DNA of 64,000 bases. It comes from a virus. The notes below the pieces were generated by a model. That model was not told the origin of the DNA, ran no database searches, and saw nothing but the letters and a program-made list of their open reading frames with translations. Of the stretch, positions 40,377 to 49,800 are shown piece by piece. Numbering within the stretch: position 1 is the first letter of the stretch; the number at the start of each line of letters is the position of its first letter. The position numbers were made by a program, and so were the translations under genes. The DNA is taken from IMG/VR virus record IMGVR_UViG_3300007735_000786, positions 1 through 64,000 of that record, one strand, 5' to 3'.

Positions 40377-40672
40377 AGCAAGTAATCGTCTTCATCGTCG
40401 TCGTCATCGTCATCAGATACACAAGCTGCCGCGAGCTCTGCCAGGTCAACATCAGTTGGTTGGCCCCATGTGATCTCGATATTTTCGCCTGCCATAATAT
40501 CTTTGACTGCTGTCCACTCCATCATCCGAGTGTAATAAAGGTTTAAAAGGGCCGCCTGAAGCTCATCCCAAGTCATTTCTGCGCTTTGGAGTTCAGCTTT
40601 CTTCATTGCAAACTGAAGCTCCAAAGGGAGATCAAACTCCCGATGCTCACACGGTTCGACTGAGTGCTCCAT
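40364..40672 (-). CDS. NblA-like phycobilisome degradation protein
   Basis: 102 residues. FDLPLELQFAMKKAELQSAEM and TWDELQAALLNLYYTRMM match the two-helix NblA layout, L-lE-qF... then (S/T)-eeLq--L-.-Y-.-MM. NblA guides the Clp protease to phycobilisomes; cyanophage copies are known. Here the core is followed by about 45 residues ending in an Asp-run (DDDDDDDEDD). The usual NblA is about 60 residues, so this tail is extra. Assignment is by pattern and not certain. Confidence 0.55.
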   Translation of the reverse strand: MEHSVEPCEHREFDLPLELQFAMKKAELQSAEMTWDELQAALLNLYYTRMMEWTAVKDIMAGENIEITWGQPTDVDLAELAAACVSDDDDDDDEDDYLLQPF

Positions 40673-40701
40673 TTTCTCTGCGTGTCTTATGTAATTCTAT
40701 T

Positions 40702-41367
40702 CTAAGGGTAAGAGTCAAACACACTGCTTAAGACACTGTCCGTAGCACCAAGCCATGGATCATCTGATACCCTAAATCTGTTTGCAAACTCCGATAAAAC
40801 GTATGGATTAAGTTGTTCTTCCAGATGGCGGATGGCTTCTACTTGATGAGGTGCAGCACTGTAGACTCTAAATGCTGTTAATAAGATGTCTGGGGACGAA
40901 CGAAAGGGTGTGTTGAGTTGTAGTAGGAATAGATCAACTTCTTCTCTCCTGCGGTCCAGGAGACCACCAATGACCTTATAGTCGGCATCAAAGATCCAGT
41001 GACCAATATCTTCAATAGCACCATGAAAATCATCAGCCTCCAAGCAGTCAATGATTCCGCTGTACAGAAAAGAATCCCAGCCAACCGAATGAATAAAGGA
41101 GACTAACGCCTGGCGCATACAACCATCTAGATTTAAGTTTAATTTGTCTAGACGTCCTTCAATAATCCCAAGTTCGTGAAATAAATATTCTAATGCTTTT
41201 TCTTGACTGCAATACTGACCTTTTTTGACGGGAGCACCGTCTGGATAAAATTGAGTTCCGTAGCCAATAGTGTATGGTTCTTTGCCAGTGTGTTGATCGG
41301 GATATGCTTTTTCACTAAAGCCCTCATATTTACGGATCAAATTAACAGCGCAAGATAGATCCGACAT
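40702..41367 (-). CDS. GH24 lysozyme-like endolysin
   Basis: 221 residues. KYEGFSEKAYPD...PYTIGYGTQF has E15, D24 and T33, the catalytic trio of T4-lysozyme type GH24 enzymes. The C-terminal 100 residues are helical and may be a binding domain. It cuts the glycan of peptidoglycan. This is the second endolysin of the genome. A virion role cannot be excluded. Confidence 0.75.
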   Translation of the reverse strand: MSDLSCAVNLIRKYEGFSEKAYPDQHTGKEPYTIGYGTQFYPDGAPVKKGQYCSQEKALEYLFHELGIIEGRLDKLNLNLDGCMRQALVSFIHSVGWDSFLYSGIIDCLEADDFHGAIEDIGHWIFDADYKVIGGLLDRRREEVDLFLLQLNTPFRSSPDILLTAFRVYSAAPHQVEAIRHLEEQLNPYVLSEFANRFRVSDDPWLGATDSVLSSVFDSYP

Positions 41368-41418
41368 AAGAACAATAATTATTACTTCTAATATACACAG
41401 AAATTTTTTATTTTGACT

Positions 41419-41835
41419 TTACTTTTTTGTTTTTCTTCTATTATTACATTGTTCCACATGTGTAGCCCAGCGTACGTTGCCAACTTCATAATTTCCCCAA
41501 GGATCAATTCTATCTATTGTTTTACCTTCTGGTCTGGGGCCTACTTCATCATAAAATTCTTGAAAGCATGTAAATTTAAATTGAACGTGACCATACGCTC
41601 CGTGATGGTTTTCCCTGACTCTTTTTTTTGCTCGCCAATAACTTTTATAAGCGCCTACTTTTAAAATATCGTGTTTTGCTGAAGGGTTTTTAACCTTAAG
41701 TTTTCGTCCAGCAAAAGCACAAGAACGACAAATCCATTGTTTATTCTTTCTGTTGTATTGGTCAATTCTTATTGTTCCTTTTTCAGCGCAGGTCAAACAG
41801 TTTACGTCAACATAGTTCCAACGTGATGAAGGCAT
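41419..41835 (-). CDS. Phage HNH-like homing protein
   Basis: 138 residues. Two CxxC pairs (CLTC and CRSC) near the start and the ending GKTIDRIDPWGNYEVGNVRWA are the marks of a frequent phage HNH-like endonuclease type (DRId-GYe-gNvRWA). It follows the 41802 gene and overlaps its end, which seems to have altered that gene's C-terminus. Confidence 0.65.
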   Translation of the reverse strand: MPSSRWNYVDVNCLTCAEKGTIRIDQYNRKNKQWICRSCAFAGRKLKVKNPSAKHDILKVGAYKSYWRAKKRVRENHHGAYGHVQFKFTCFQEFYDEVGPRPEGKTIDRIDPWGNYEVGNVRWATHVEQCNNRRKTKK

Positions 41836-42173
41836 AGCTCGATAAAATCAGATCCAAGTATACCACTTAGGATCATCCACTTGACCTTGTGCGACCACCA
41901 TCTAGCACTCATCTTGTCAGGATTAGGATCTTGCGCATTATGTCTAGCGTAATAAGATTTCTTTCGTGCCTTGTCTTTTTCTGTGGTTGGGTTTTTACCA
42001 GCGCCTTCTACGCCTTGTTGACCAAAGCGGATGATACGTTCTTCTCCTTTATCACAAGCTTTAACTACATGGCTTTTGGTTGGATGACCAGGAGTCTTAC
42101 GTGGCTTATTACAAGCCATTTTATCTTTTGCTAATTTGGCTGCACTTGCTGCCTTTTGGTGCTTTTTAGTCAT
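41802..42173 (-). CDS. Small basic protein with altered C-terminus (DUF6321-like)
   Basis: 123 residues. KMACNKPRKTPGHPTKSHVVKAC, IRFGQQGVEGAGKNP, KARKKSYYARHN and MSARWWSHKVKW follow the order of a basic phage protein family (DUF6321-type; function unknown). In relatives the protein ends near SARWW...KW; here about 24 extra residues continue into the upstream end of the homing-type gene. This suggests that insertion of that gene removed the old stop codon. Confidence 0.55.
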   Translation of the reverse strand: MTKKHQKAASAAKLAKDKMACNKPRKTPGHPTKSHVVKACDKGEERIIRFGQQGVEGAGKNPTTEKDKARKKSYYARHNAQDPNPDKMSARWWSHKVKWMILSGILGSDFIELCLHHVGTMLT

Positions 42174-42178
42174 GTTAG

Positions 42179-44833
42179 TTATTTAAAGTTTTTGGTAAAC
42201 TCACCTAAAATATCTGATCCAGACTTTGATTTGTAATCATAGTCTTCATCTTCTTCATCATCTTCTTCATCATCTTCTAATCCTAATCGAAAAAATTGTG
42301 AAGGAGGTTTTATTTTATTGTCATCTTTCTTCTTGTCCTCTTCTTCTTCTGGGAACATACCTTGAATTGTATTAAGGTTTTCAAAAGGATCATTACTTGT
42401 TGTTAGTCCTGTTATTTTAAAGTCTGCTCCTGTTAAAGCTTTGGTTAAGTATTCTTGTTCAGAGCGGTCAGTGTCAGGGAAAAACTTTTCGTAAAATTCA
42501 TCTTCTGTTCCTTTGTATCCGGCTTTTTGAAATGTTGTGTATAGTGCTGTATCTGATTTAGGATCACCTGTTTTGTAATCTTCTGGTCGTTCAATATAAG
42601 TTATGCCAAGCTCTTTTTGTGTTGGACGTTTGCGTTTTTCGTTTAAGTATTTAATATTCTCTCGTATTGTTTGAGCGGAGCCTGTGCGTAACGTTTCTTT
42701 AATGGCTTCTTTAAGTTCGTCTATTGTTCCCTTGAAGTCTTCTAGTCCATTTGCTTTAAGTACTTTATTCCAGGCTTCTTTGTCTGTTGGATCTACACCT
42801 TCAAGTACGTCATCAGCAAATTCTTCTGGTGTAGTGAAAATACCAAAAACAGATCCTAGATCTTTAGCTTCTTTACTTAAAGCTGGAAGAATATTCTTAT
42901 AAATTTCATCTTGGATTTTACTGGCATTAACAATATCATCAGCACCATCAAACCCTTGGCCTTGTCCTTTTACTTGAAAATGTATACGTGCAAAAGCATC
43001 TTTATCGTTAACGTCAATACCAAAACGATAAGCTTGTTGCGCCCAGTATTCATCTCCTTTTTTAGCAGCTTCCCAATCTTGTGTTACTGTGTCCATTTGT
43101 TTTTTATAGGCTTCATCTCTAGCCTTGTCTCCAGTAGGATTAAAGTAAAATGTAGAATCAAACTCACGTGCTGCTGTGTTTTGAATTTTATCTAAATAGT
43201 CTTTCGTTCTTTTGTCCGCAACAACTTTTACAGCGTTAACAATGTCTTGTGTTTGAAAAGGATTTTGTTCTTCTTGTCTAACATCAATGTATTCACGAAA
43301 TTCATCCATTGAACGAGAAGTGTTAAACCTTGGGGTTAAATAATTATCAACAAATTTTTTGGCAAAGGCACCGTCAATTTTTAATTGTTCCTCACTATCT
43401 TCTGTTTTATAACCTAATTCAATATCTTTTTGATAGCGTTCTTTAAGTGTTGTATCAAACCATTTCTGCCAGTTATATACTACGTTGTTTCGTACACCTG
43501 TAATGTTCTCTAGTTTTTTTTCTAAATCTTCTTCTGTTTTTGTTGTACTTCCCATTTGGGACAATATGCCACCAACACCACTATCTCCTAATATTGAATC
43601 ACTTAATTGTTTATTGACATCCATAATTTCACTGAATCCACCGAGTCCTTTATATAAACCAAGCATTTGTTCTTGTCCTTTAGCTTTTTTCATTTCAGCA
43701 ATTGTTTCCCTTAAAACATCTTGAGCCAAAGCACCGAACTTCTTTGTTTCTACTAAGGCTTCTGCTCCAACGGCTTGGTTAAATGCGTCTTCTAATTCAG
43801 TGATTCCACTTTTGGTACCTACTACACCTTTAAGTATTTCTTTATCTTCTGGTCGTTCTGAAAGACGGAATAACGTTAGAAACTCATCTTGTTTATCAAT
43901 GTCAAGATATTTTTCTTTGGCTTGTTTTGACCAATAGGGATCACCTTTTTTTGCTTTGTCCCACTCAGCTGCTATTGCACTTCCTTCCCCCATCAAACGA
44001 GAAGCTTGTGTATCTGTATCTAACCCTAACTGCTGATCACGAATAGCTTGAATCTCAGCGTCTGTTTTCTTAGCTTCCGTATATTTCTTAGTTTCTTCTG
44101 CTACTTCAACTGCATTAGCACGACGTTTTTCATTTTTACCATAATTAGTGTAATGGTTAGCATAAAAACCCGTCTCCCCATAACGTTCAATAACATCTAC
44201 GTCATCGTTTTTTACATAACTATCCCATGCATTTTTTACGTCTGGATAATTTTCTTTATAATACTTTGGATCAAAATCACCATAAGGAGGTTTTGAACTA
44301 AGTGCTGGATCCCATTTATTTTTAGCTATATGTTTTTCAACGTAAGCTCCTCTAAAAGCATCTTCTATTTCTTTTTTTACTGTATCATTTAAATCTGGTA
44401 TTTTTTTAAGTAGTTCTCTTTGTGTAATATATTCTCCTGGTTGAGATGTGTTTAAAGTAGCTACCGTTTTATCGTAAGCTGCATTTATAGGTACATTTGC
44501 TTTATGTTCATCTATTTCTTTATTAGCATCTCTTGCTCGCAAGTTGGCTAATGCGCCTTCTTTGTTTGCTATTTTATTAGCTTCAGCTACTTTATTGTAA
44601 TTTTCCATTGCCCCATCTTTGCTTGCTCCTGCGTTGTATACAATATTTCCATTTGAATCTTTAATTACCTGCCCTGTTACCCACTTTCCACCTATTGCTG
44701 CTGAATATGTATCCCAATAAAAACTTTCCGGTCTACTAGTGTCATTCTCCTCACTATGATAAGCTTCGTTTGCACGTGAGTCTGGTAGCTTATTTACAAC
44801 TAAACCTTTATCTGGACTGTAATAAATACTCAT
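42179..44833 (-). CDS. Large helical virion protein (possible internal or tape-measure-like)
   Basis: 884 residues, charged and mostly helical, with at least two copies of a unit like DW(E/D)KAKKGDPYWSKQA...(I/L)D(I/V)(D/N)KQDEF (around 290 and 590) and a KYYKENYPDVKNAWDSY... repeat-like motif near 190. The end is very acidic (EDDEEDDEEDEDYDY). Size and place suit an internal virion or tape-measure-like protein. No enzyme domain seen. Confidence 0.55.
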   Translation of the reverse strand: MSIYYSPDKGLVVNKLPDSRANEAYHSEENDTSRPESFYWDTYSAAIGGKWVTGQVIKDSNGNIVYNAGASKDGAMENYNKVAEANKIANKEGALANLRARDANKEIDEHKANVPINAAYDKTVATLNTSQPGEYITQRELLKKIPDLNDTVKKEIEDAFRGAYVEKHIAKNKWDPALSSKPPYGDFDPKYYKENYPDVKNAWDSYVKNDDVDVIERYGETGFYANHYTNYGKNEKRRANAVEVAEETKKYTEAKKTDAEIQAIRDQQLGLDTDTQASRLMGEGSAIAAEWDKAKKGDPYWSKQAKEKYLDIDKQDEFLTLFRLSERPEDKEILKGVVGTKSGITELEDAFNQAVGAEALVETKKFGALAQDVLRETIAEMKKAKGQEQMLGLYKGLGGFSEIMDVNKQLSDSILGDSGVGGILSQMGSTTKTEEDLEKKLENITGVRNNVVYNWQKWFDTTLKERYQKDIELGYKTEDSEEQLKIDGAFAKKFVDNYLTPRFNTSRSMDEFREYIDVRQEEQNPFQTQDIVNAVKVVADKRTKDYLDKIQNTAAREFDSTFYFNPTGDKARDEAYKKQMDTVTQDWEAAKKGDEYWAQQAYRFGIDVNDKDAFARIHFQVKGQGQGFDGADDIVNASKIQDEIYKNILPALSKEAKDLGSVFGIFTTPEEFADDVLEGVDPTDKEAWNKVLKANGLEDFKGTIDELKEAIKETLRTGSAQTIRENIKYLNEKRKRPTQKELGITYIERPEDYKTGDPKSDTALYTTFQKAGYKGTEDEFYEKFFPDTDRSEQEYLTKALTGADFKITGLTTSNDPFENLNTIQGMFPEEEEDKKKDDNKIKPPSQFFRLGLEDDEEDDEEDEDYDYKSKSGSDILGEFTKNFK

Positions 44834-44834
44834 A

Positions 44835-45203
44835 TTAAACAGCGTAACTTAAAGTGGTAGGACAAGCTGTAAAGAAGTCAATAGCTTCTTGATTCATCCA
44901 AGACTGTATCATATCCATCTTAGCTTGAGTGAAAAATTCTTGTTGTTGATACCATTCTTCCATCTTATCGCTGCCTTTGTGATTATTGCAACGTTGGCAC
45001 GCAGGAAGCAGGTTATTACGGTTGTTAGAACCAGAACGAAACCTTGGTATTATGTGATCTAAAGACGTAGCTTCCCTGCCGCAATAACCACATTTGTGGT
45101 CCCAGGATTCGTAGATAGATTGTCGATAACGGCGCTTAGCTAATTTAGGAGTTAATTCAAGGAGAAGGGAAAGGGGATCCTGCTCACAATTGAACATACT
45201 CAA
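44835..45203 (-). CDS. HNH endonuclease
   Basis: 122 residues. CGYCGREATSLDHIIPRF and LLPACQRCNNHKG form a standard HNH with zinc-binding CxxC pairs. Of the type found in cyanobacteria and their phages. It stands between two large structural genes as a stand-alone homing or packaging nuclease. Confidence 0.8.
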   Translation of the reverse strand: MSMFNCEQDPLSLLLELTPKLAKRRYRQSIYESWDHKCGYCGREATSLDHIIPRFRSGSNNRNNLLPACQRCNNHKGSDKMEEWYQQQEFFTQAKMDMIQSWMNQEAIDFFTACPTTLSYAV

Positions 45204-45287
45204 TTTGCTGTTATCTTATTTTAATTTCTCTAAACGCGGGGGAAAGAGTATAGATACAGAAGCTTTCTTGAAGACAGCGACAAGTAT

Positions 45288-46847
45288 TCAAGGCGTATAT
45301 GCTATGCCGTCTTTATCATACATAGTAAAGTTAGAAATAAGAATACGGTCTGTTGTAATGTTAAATAGTTTTTGTAACATCGGATATATCATTGGTGACT
45401 GGGAATTGTAAGGTGGCACGTCCATCATTGCCAATGATCTTCTGGTTGCATAGTATGATCTTGCTGCTTGTTGTTCTTTTTCTGTTTTAGCAACTAGCTT
45501 TTGTTCCCAGTTGACCATACTTTCTGGTCCCACTGGAAAGTCAGATGGTTCGGGTGGGAACACACGATCTTTAAATCTAAGTGCATAGATGTGTTTGCAA
45601 TAACGTAACTCATCTAGAAGAGGTGTCCAGTTATCTGTAATAGATGTAATTACATCTTGTGGAATGGAATTTGCATCAGTACTTGTAACACTTGTAGCGT
45701 AATCTTCGTAACCAGGTAAGCCTTCTGCAGCAGAGCCTGGGAGCGCTATATCAGATGTACTACGGGTGTACAAGAAACCAAACTCACGATAGACCCCAGG
45801 GTTGTCTCTGGTGGCTCCTACTTCGGTTGTAGAGCTATCTGAGACTGTGTAATCAAGTCCGAAAGTATCTGGTGCATATACCTCAATGTTTCTATCTACA
45901 GATGCTGTAGTCATTGCACTGTTATCTAAAATACCATCACGTTTTGTTATTTCAAAACGACCTGGTTTTATTGATGCTATGTTGTTGCGAGGTATTGATT
46001 GTTTGTTGTTACTAGAAGTAAGGAAGGAGTAGTCCCGATGCGTAAAGTCCTGGCAGGTACAACAGTATCGTGCTCCTGTTATAAGATACCTACCTACTGT
46101 AAAGCTTTGTGGAGATGGGCTTATATACACAGCGTCCGGTGTTACGTACACAGAACCAGCTTTCTTAAACGTAAGTATTCCTGTAAAAGGATCTATGTTT
46201 GTAACTACAGCTTGAACATAACCATAACGTTTTTGTGTTGCTGGATTAAACGTGTCTTTTGTAATTATGTCTCCACCGGCAGTAATAACACGATCTTCAA
46301 AAATCTCTGTAGTCGCTGGACGTAAACCATTAGGTTGTCCTGTAACAGGAATATAGAATGGTGCGGGAAGTGGGTTGCCTGCGCTCCAGGTTCCAGCAAG
46401 CGTTACATACCAATTTGTTGCATCTTCTGTGACGCTACTGATATAAAGTCTGTCGGTACTAACGGGATCAATAAAATCATCACAACGTAATGATCCAGCG
46501 TATCGCCATATCGCCCAGTGCATTCCAAGTTCTTTATTTGTAGTTGGAAAGCCTACAAAGGCACCTGAGATTACAGGCGTTGGATTACCACTTGTTGTAG
46601 TAGCTGGTATCTCGTAGGAAAATTCATATCTGTAATCAGTGTTATGTGTAGATGCGGTCGCAAGTTCATAACCTTTTCTCCAACGTGTCCAAGCAGATTC
46701 TCTATTTATTGTGTAAATAGAGTCTGGAATTGAACCACGGGAAAACTCCGTAGTTATTGGCTTCACACCCGCTGGTGGAATTATGGGTGCAGTTGATAGA
46801 CCACCAAAGGAACTTGCGCCAAAAGAGTTTCCACTCTTCTTTGCCAT
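45288..46847 (-). CDS. Virion structural protein
   Basis: 519 residues, beta-rich with aromatic residues, resembling no enzyme. N-terminus is Gly/Ser/Pro-rich, C-terminus helical. Its place beside other structural genes suggests a tail or adsorption part. Function not recognised. Confidence 0.55.
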   Translation of the reverse strand: MAKKSGNSFGASSFGGLSTAPIIPPAGVKPITTEFSRGSIPDSIYTINRESAWTRWRKGYELATASTHNTDYRYEFSYEIPATTTSGNPTPVISGAFVGFPTTNKELGMHWAIWRYAGSLRCDDFIDPVSTDRLYISSVTEDATNWYVTLAGTWSAGNPLPAPFYIPVTGQPNGLRPATTEIFEDRVITAGGDIITKDTFNPATQKRYGYVQAVVTNIDPFTGILTFKKAGSVYVTPDAVYISPSPQSFTVGRYLITGARYCCTCQDFTHRDYSFLTSSNNKQSIPRNNIASIKPGRFEITKRDGILDNSAMTTASVDRNIEVYAPDTFGLDYTVSDSSTTEVGATRDNPGVYREFGFLYTRSTSDIALPGSAAEGLPGYEDYATSVTSTDANSIPQDVITSITDNWTPLLDELRYCKHIYALRFKDRVFPPEPSDFPVGPESMVNWEQKLVAKTEKEQQAARSYYATRRSLAMMDVPPYNSQSPMIYPMLQKLFNITTDRILISNFTMYDKDGIAYTP

Positions 46848-46849
46848 GA

Positions 46850-47632
46850 CTAGAAGAAACCGCCTTCTGCTATGACGTGAGCACCTGGAATATAACCACT
46901 TGAGTTAGGGCCGTCTGGGAATACACCTACGTAAATTCTGTCGCCACGTTCCAAGTAAATACCTTTGTTACGTAAAGGTGCGGTCGAACCCAAACCAGTG
47001 GTATTGCCTGCTTGCACAACAGGTGTTGCAAGTTGAGGCATCACATCAGAACAATCAACTACACCACTATCAGCCGGAACTGTCTTAGCAAACAACAATC
47101 TATAATCACCAGAACCAGGGATTGGTATTGTTGTACCACGAGTGTGATAAAACGCAAAGGTAACTGCAGGTTTGTATCCGTAGTTAACGCCGTTGTATAA
47201 GAAGCCTGTAGTTGTACCGCCAGAGTATAAAAGGGCGGTGTTAACACCTGTCAATGTAGATGCCCCTGTATAGGTGTAATAACCAACGCCACTAGCAGGA
47301 GCTGTACCTATACCTGTAACTGCTGTGATCTGTATTATCTGACCACTTACAAAGGAAACAACTTGACCAGAACTTGCAATTCCTGTGTAAGTGTAGTCTG
47401 GAGCACGATAGAAATCATTACGTACAATCGTAATGGAATCAACAACACCGCCATTGTTGGTGTCTTCACTAAGGGCTGCATCCATGTCCACCAAAATTGA
47501 TGGCCCTTGTCCGCCTTGTACAAAGAGAGTGTTGGAGGATGCACTACCTACAGTCTGTGTAGTTACACGGACGGAATCAAATAATGGTCTATCAACCAAT
47601 AAGGGTTGTTTATTTGTGGCTGTAGAAGACAA
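46850..47632 (-). CDS. Virion structural protein
   Basis: 260 residues, Thr/Gly/Ser/Val-rich beta protein, with GYYTYTGASTLTGVNTALLYSGG-type strands. Starts 217 bases after... the 519-residue protein end lies 3 bases from its stop, so both are probably co-transcribed. Likely a tail or head decoration protein; no family recognised. Confidence 0.5.
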   Translation of the reverse strand: MSSTATNKQPLLVDRPLFDSVRVTTQTVGSASSNTLFVQGGQGPSILVDMDAALSEDTNNGGVVDSITIVRNDFYRAPDYTYTGIASSGQVVSFVSGQIIQITAVTGIGTAPASGVGYYTYTGASTLTGVNTALLYSGGTTTGFLYNGVNYGYKPAVTFAFYHTRGTTIPIPGSGDYRLLFAKTVPADSGVVDCSDVMPQLATPVVQAGNTTGLGSTAPLRNKGIYLERGDRIYVGVFPDGPNSSGYIPGAHVIAEGGFF

Positions 47633-47662
47633 TGTACTTACCGCTTTTTATTAATTATAGCG

Positions 47663-47959
47663 TTATGTTCCAAGGTTAGACAGAGCTTGAAACTCTTGAA
47701 ATTTCTGAGGAAGACGCATTTTACTTGTAAATAAAGACTCTGGATTATTTTGTAAATTTAAAAACCGTTCAAAAGAACTTCCTGGTTTTGCCAAGGAGTC
47801 TTGTATGCTACCTGTATTCGGGATATCAGCAAATTTAAATTTTTTCTTTGTTAAGTAATCAACAATAAATTGTGGATCTTCACGGTATTCTGATAGGCCG
47901 CTATTATACACTTCCCCTGGGAGGTAAGAGCTATCTACGTAGTCAGAAAATCTAGCCAT
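47663..47959 (-). CDS. Hypothetical virion-module protein
   Basis: 98 residues, no recognised domain; helical with Phe/Leu/Tyr. Its start shares a base with the stop of the transglycosylase-like gene, so they are coupled. Confidence 0.45.
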   Translation of the reverse strand: MARFSDYVDSSYLPGEVYNSGLSEYREDPQFIVDYLTKKKFKFADIPNTGSIQDSLAKPGSSFERFLNLQNNPESLFTSKMRLPQKFQEFQALSNLGT

Positions 47960-48639
47960 CAGTACAACGCAAAAGGATTAGTTGGTATCACTGGACTGGT
48001 TGTAGAAAGCACTCCAGGAAGTACGGATTGCATTACCATCTCTACTAATGTTTTTGCCTTATTATTCGTGTCTTCTAACTTTGGTTTTTCTGTGCCACTT
48101 AAGACTGACGATAAAATATCTTCCACAGAGCGTGTATTTGTATTAACAGAAGTTACCGCAGAGTTACTAAAAGAAGTATTAGGAACATCTCCCAAAACAC
48201 GTTGTGCATTTTCATATAGATCACCGCCTTGCTTAAAACGTTTTGATGCACCTGCAACAGAAGTACCAAAAGAATCTTTAGCGTTTAAAGAAACATTAGG
48301 ATTACCTCCTAATACCGTAGCGTAAGCTCGATCAATACCCATGCCTGGTTTATAGCCTCGATCAGTAAGAAACTGAACAGCTTTAGGCATCTGTTCTGCA
48401 CGGGTATATTTACCTATGCGAGATTGATCTAGGTATTTCTTTTGTTCGTCTGGTCCAAATTGAATCATGCCATAATAATTACCTCCTGCCCCACCACGGA
48501 TATTGGGATCCATGTTAGTACCAGATTCCAAAGAAAGGAATCCGCCTAATTCATAAGGATTAAGTTTTAACTTACGCGCAGCATCAAATATTGCTGCACG
48601 ATCAGCTTGAGGTAATGTTCCAACGCGAGGTGTAGACAT
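47959..48639 (-). CDS. Lytic transglycosylase-like virion protein
   Basis: 226 residues. GFLSLESGTNMDPNIRGGAG and YYGMIQFGPDEQKKY match the SLT/goose-type lysozyme pattern with catalytic Glu in LESG and a GMIQF motif. The second half is Ser/Asn-rich. In a virion module this would open the cell wall during infection. Confidence 0.65.
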   Translation of the reverse strand: MSTPRVGTLPQADRAAIFDAARKLKLNPYELGGFLSLESGTNMDPNIRGGAGGNYYGMIQFGPDEQKKYLDQSRIGKYTRAEQMPKAVQFLTDRGYKPGMGIDRAYATVLGGNPNVSLNAKDSFGTSVAGASKRFKQGGDLYENAQRVLGDVPNTSFSNSAVTSVNTNTRSVEDILSSVLSGTEKPKLEDTNNKAKTLVEMVMQSVLPGVLSTTSPVIPTNPFALY

Positions 48640-48652
48640 AAGTATTGAAGTT

Positions 48653-48766
48653 TCATCTAACCCAATTTGATTCGGCCTTGAGACCTGGTGTAAATACAGC
48701 TTGAACAGATGTAATCAAGCTAACAGTAACTGCAAGGCGTTTAACAAAATTAGGACAAAGAGTCAT
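48653..48766 (-). CDS. 37-residue peptide with signal-like N-terminus
   Basis: FVKRLAVTVSLITSVQAVF looks like a short signal or membrane segment, followed by a polar end. No Shine-Dalgarno sequence is obvious. It fills the only gap between the transglycosylase and the 48862 gene. A small exported or membrane peptide is possible; the gene is a weak call. Confidence 0.35.
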   Translation of the reverse strand: MTLCPNFVKRLAVTVSLITSVQAVFTPGLKAESNWVR

Positions 48767-48861
48767 CAGTTTAAAGCAACAACACTGGTCTCCGTGAATC
48801 AAAGATTCTTATCCAGTTGGGTTCTTGGGCTTACATGTTGTGCAATGCCAAGCATATAAAG

Positions 48862-49800
48862 TTAATTATATTGTTGTATTTGTTTCATTAACTCTTCGTC
48901 AAATACAGCATTTTTAAACAAGTCTGCAAGGTCTTGGGCTTGTACTTGTGCTCCAGTATTTACTTGTTGTGCTGTAGTTGCATTAAGTCCTGGTACAGAT
49001 GTGATGGGTGATTGCATCTGATAACCAACAGCAGGATTTTGGGGTTCGCCATAATCCCGGTAATCATATTCTGTGCCAGCCTTACCGTAGGCGCTAAGTC
49101 CTTGTAGTGCTGCACCAGGGTTTATGGTGTTTTGAATTACATCATATCCAGCTTGGCCAGGTTTTACTTTACTAGCTAAGCCACCTGGACCACCATATTT
49201 TTTAGCCCAGATTTGCATACCAATATCTTCTGCTGTCTTAACGCTTTCAGGTGTAGCACCTTGAGCAGCAGCAATTTTACGTGCGTTTTCGTAACGTTGA
49301 AGTTCAGGATCCTGTGCTGTTAATTGCGCAGTACGAGATACTTCCTGTTGGTAAGCACGGTCTGCTGGTGGTGCGTAAGTATCAATAGAAGGATCTTGTG
49401 ATCTGCCTCGTGGTAAAAGGTTGCCAAATTGACCGCCTACTTTACCAGCTTCTCGTGTATAAACTAAATCGTTTCCGAGTTTAGCAGGGAAGAAACGTTG
49501 TCCTCCGACATTAATTTCACCTAACGCAGCAGCCTCCGGTGTATAACCTCCTCTCCCAAGCAAAACTTCTCTGCCATTTAAACGTGCAGAACCTAAATTA
49601 GGAAGTTTTGTTTCGCTAGTTCCAAGATTTAAGAAGGCTCCTATTCTTGCGAAAGGATTTGCAGGCTCTGCCCCACGGATAACACCACCTTGTCTTAATT
49701 TATTAAGAACAGCTTGTTGTTCTCTAGCTCTTTGCGTTTGACCTGGATCAGGACTTTGCTTGCTGTTTCGTTGTCCACCTTGATAAGCCATTAGCGCCAA
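48862..49800 (-). CDS. Virion structural protein
   Basis: 312 residues, Gly/Gln/Ala-rich with a basic start, disordered-looking first third and a helical end. No known domain. Its start overlaps the end of the 49791 gene by 10 bases. Confidence 0.5.
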   Translation of the reverse strand: MALMAYQGGQRNSKQSPDPGQTQRAREQQAVLNKLRQGGVIRGAEPANPFARIGAFLNLGTSETKLPNLGSARLNGREVLLGRGGYTPEAAALGEINVGGQRFFPAKLGNDLVYTREAGKVGGQFGNLLPRGRSQDPSIDTYAPPADRAYQQEVSRTAQLTAQDPELQRYENARKIAAAQGATPESVKTAEDIGMQIWAKKYGGPGGLASKVKPGQAGYDVIQNTINPGAALQGLSAYGKAGTEYDYRDYGEPQNPAVGYQMQSPITSVPGLNATTAQQVNTGAQVQAQDLADLFKNAVFDEELMKQIQQYN

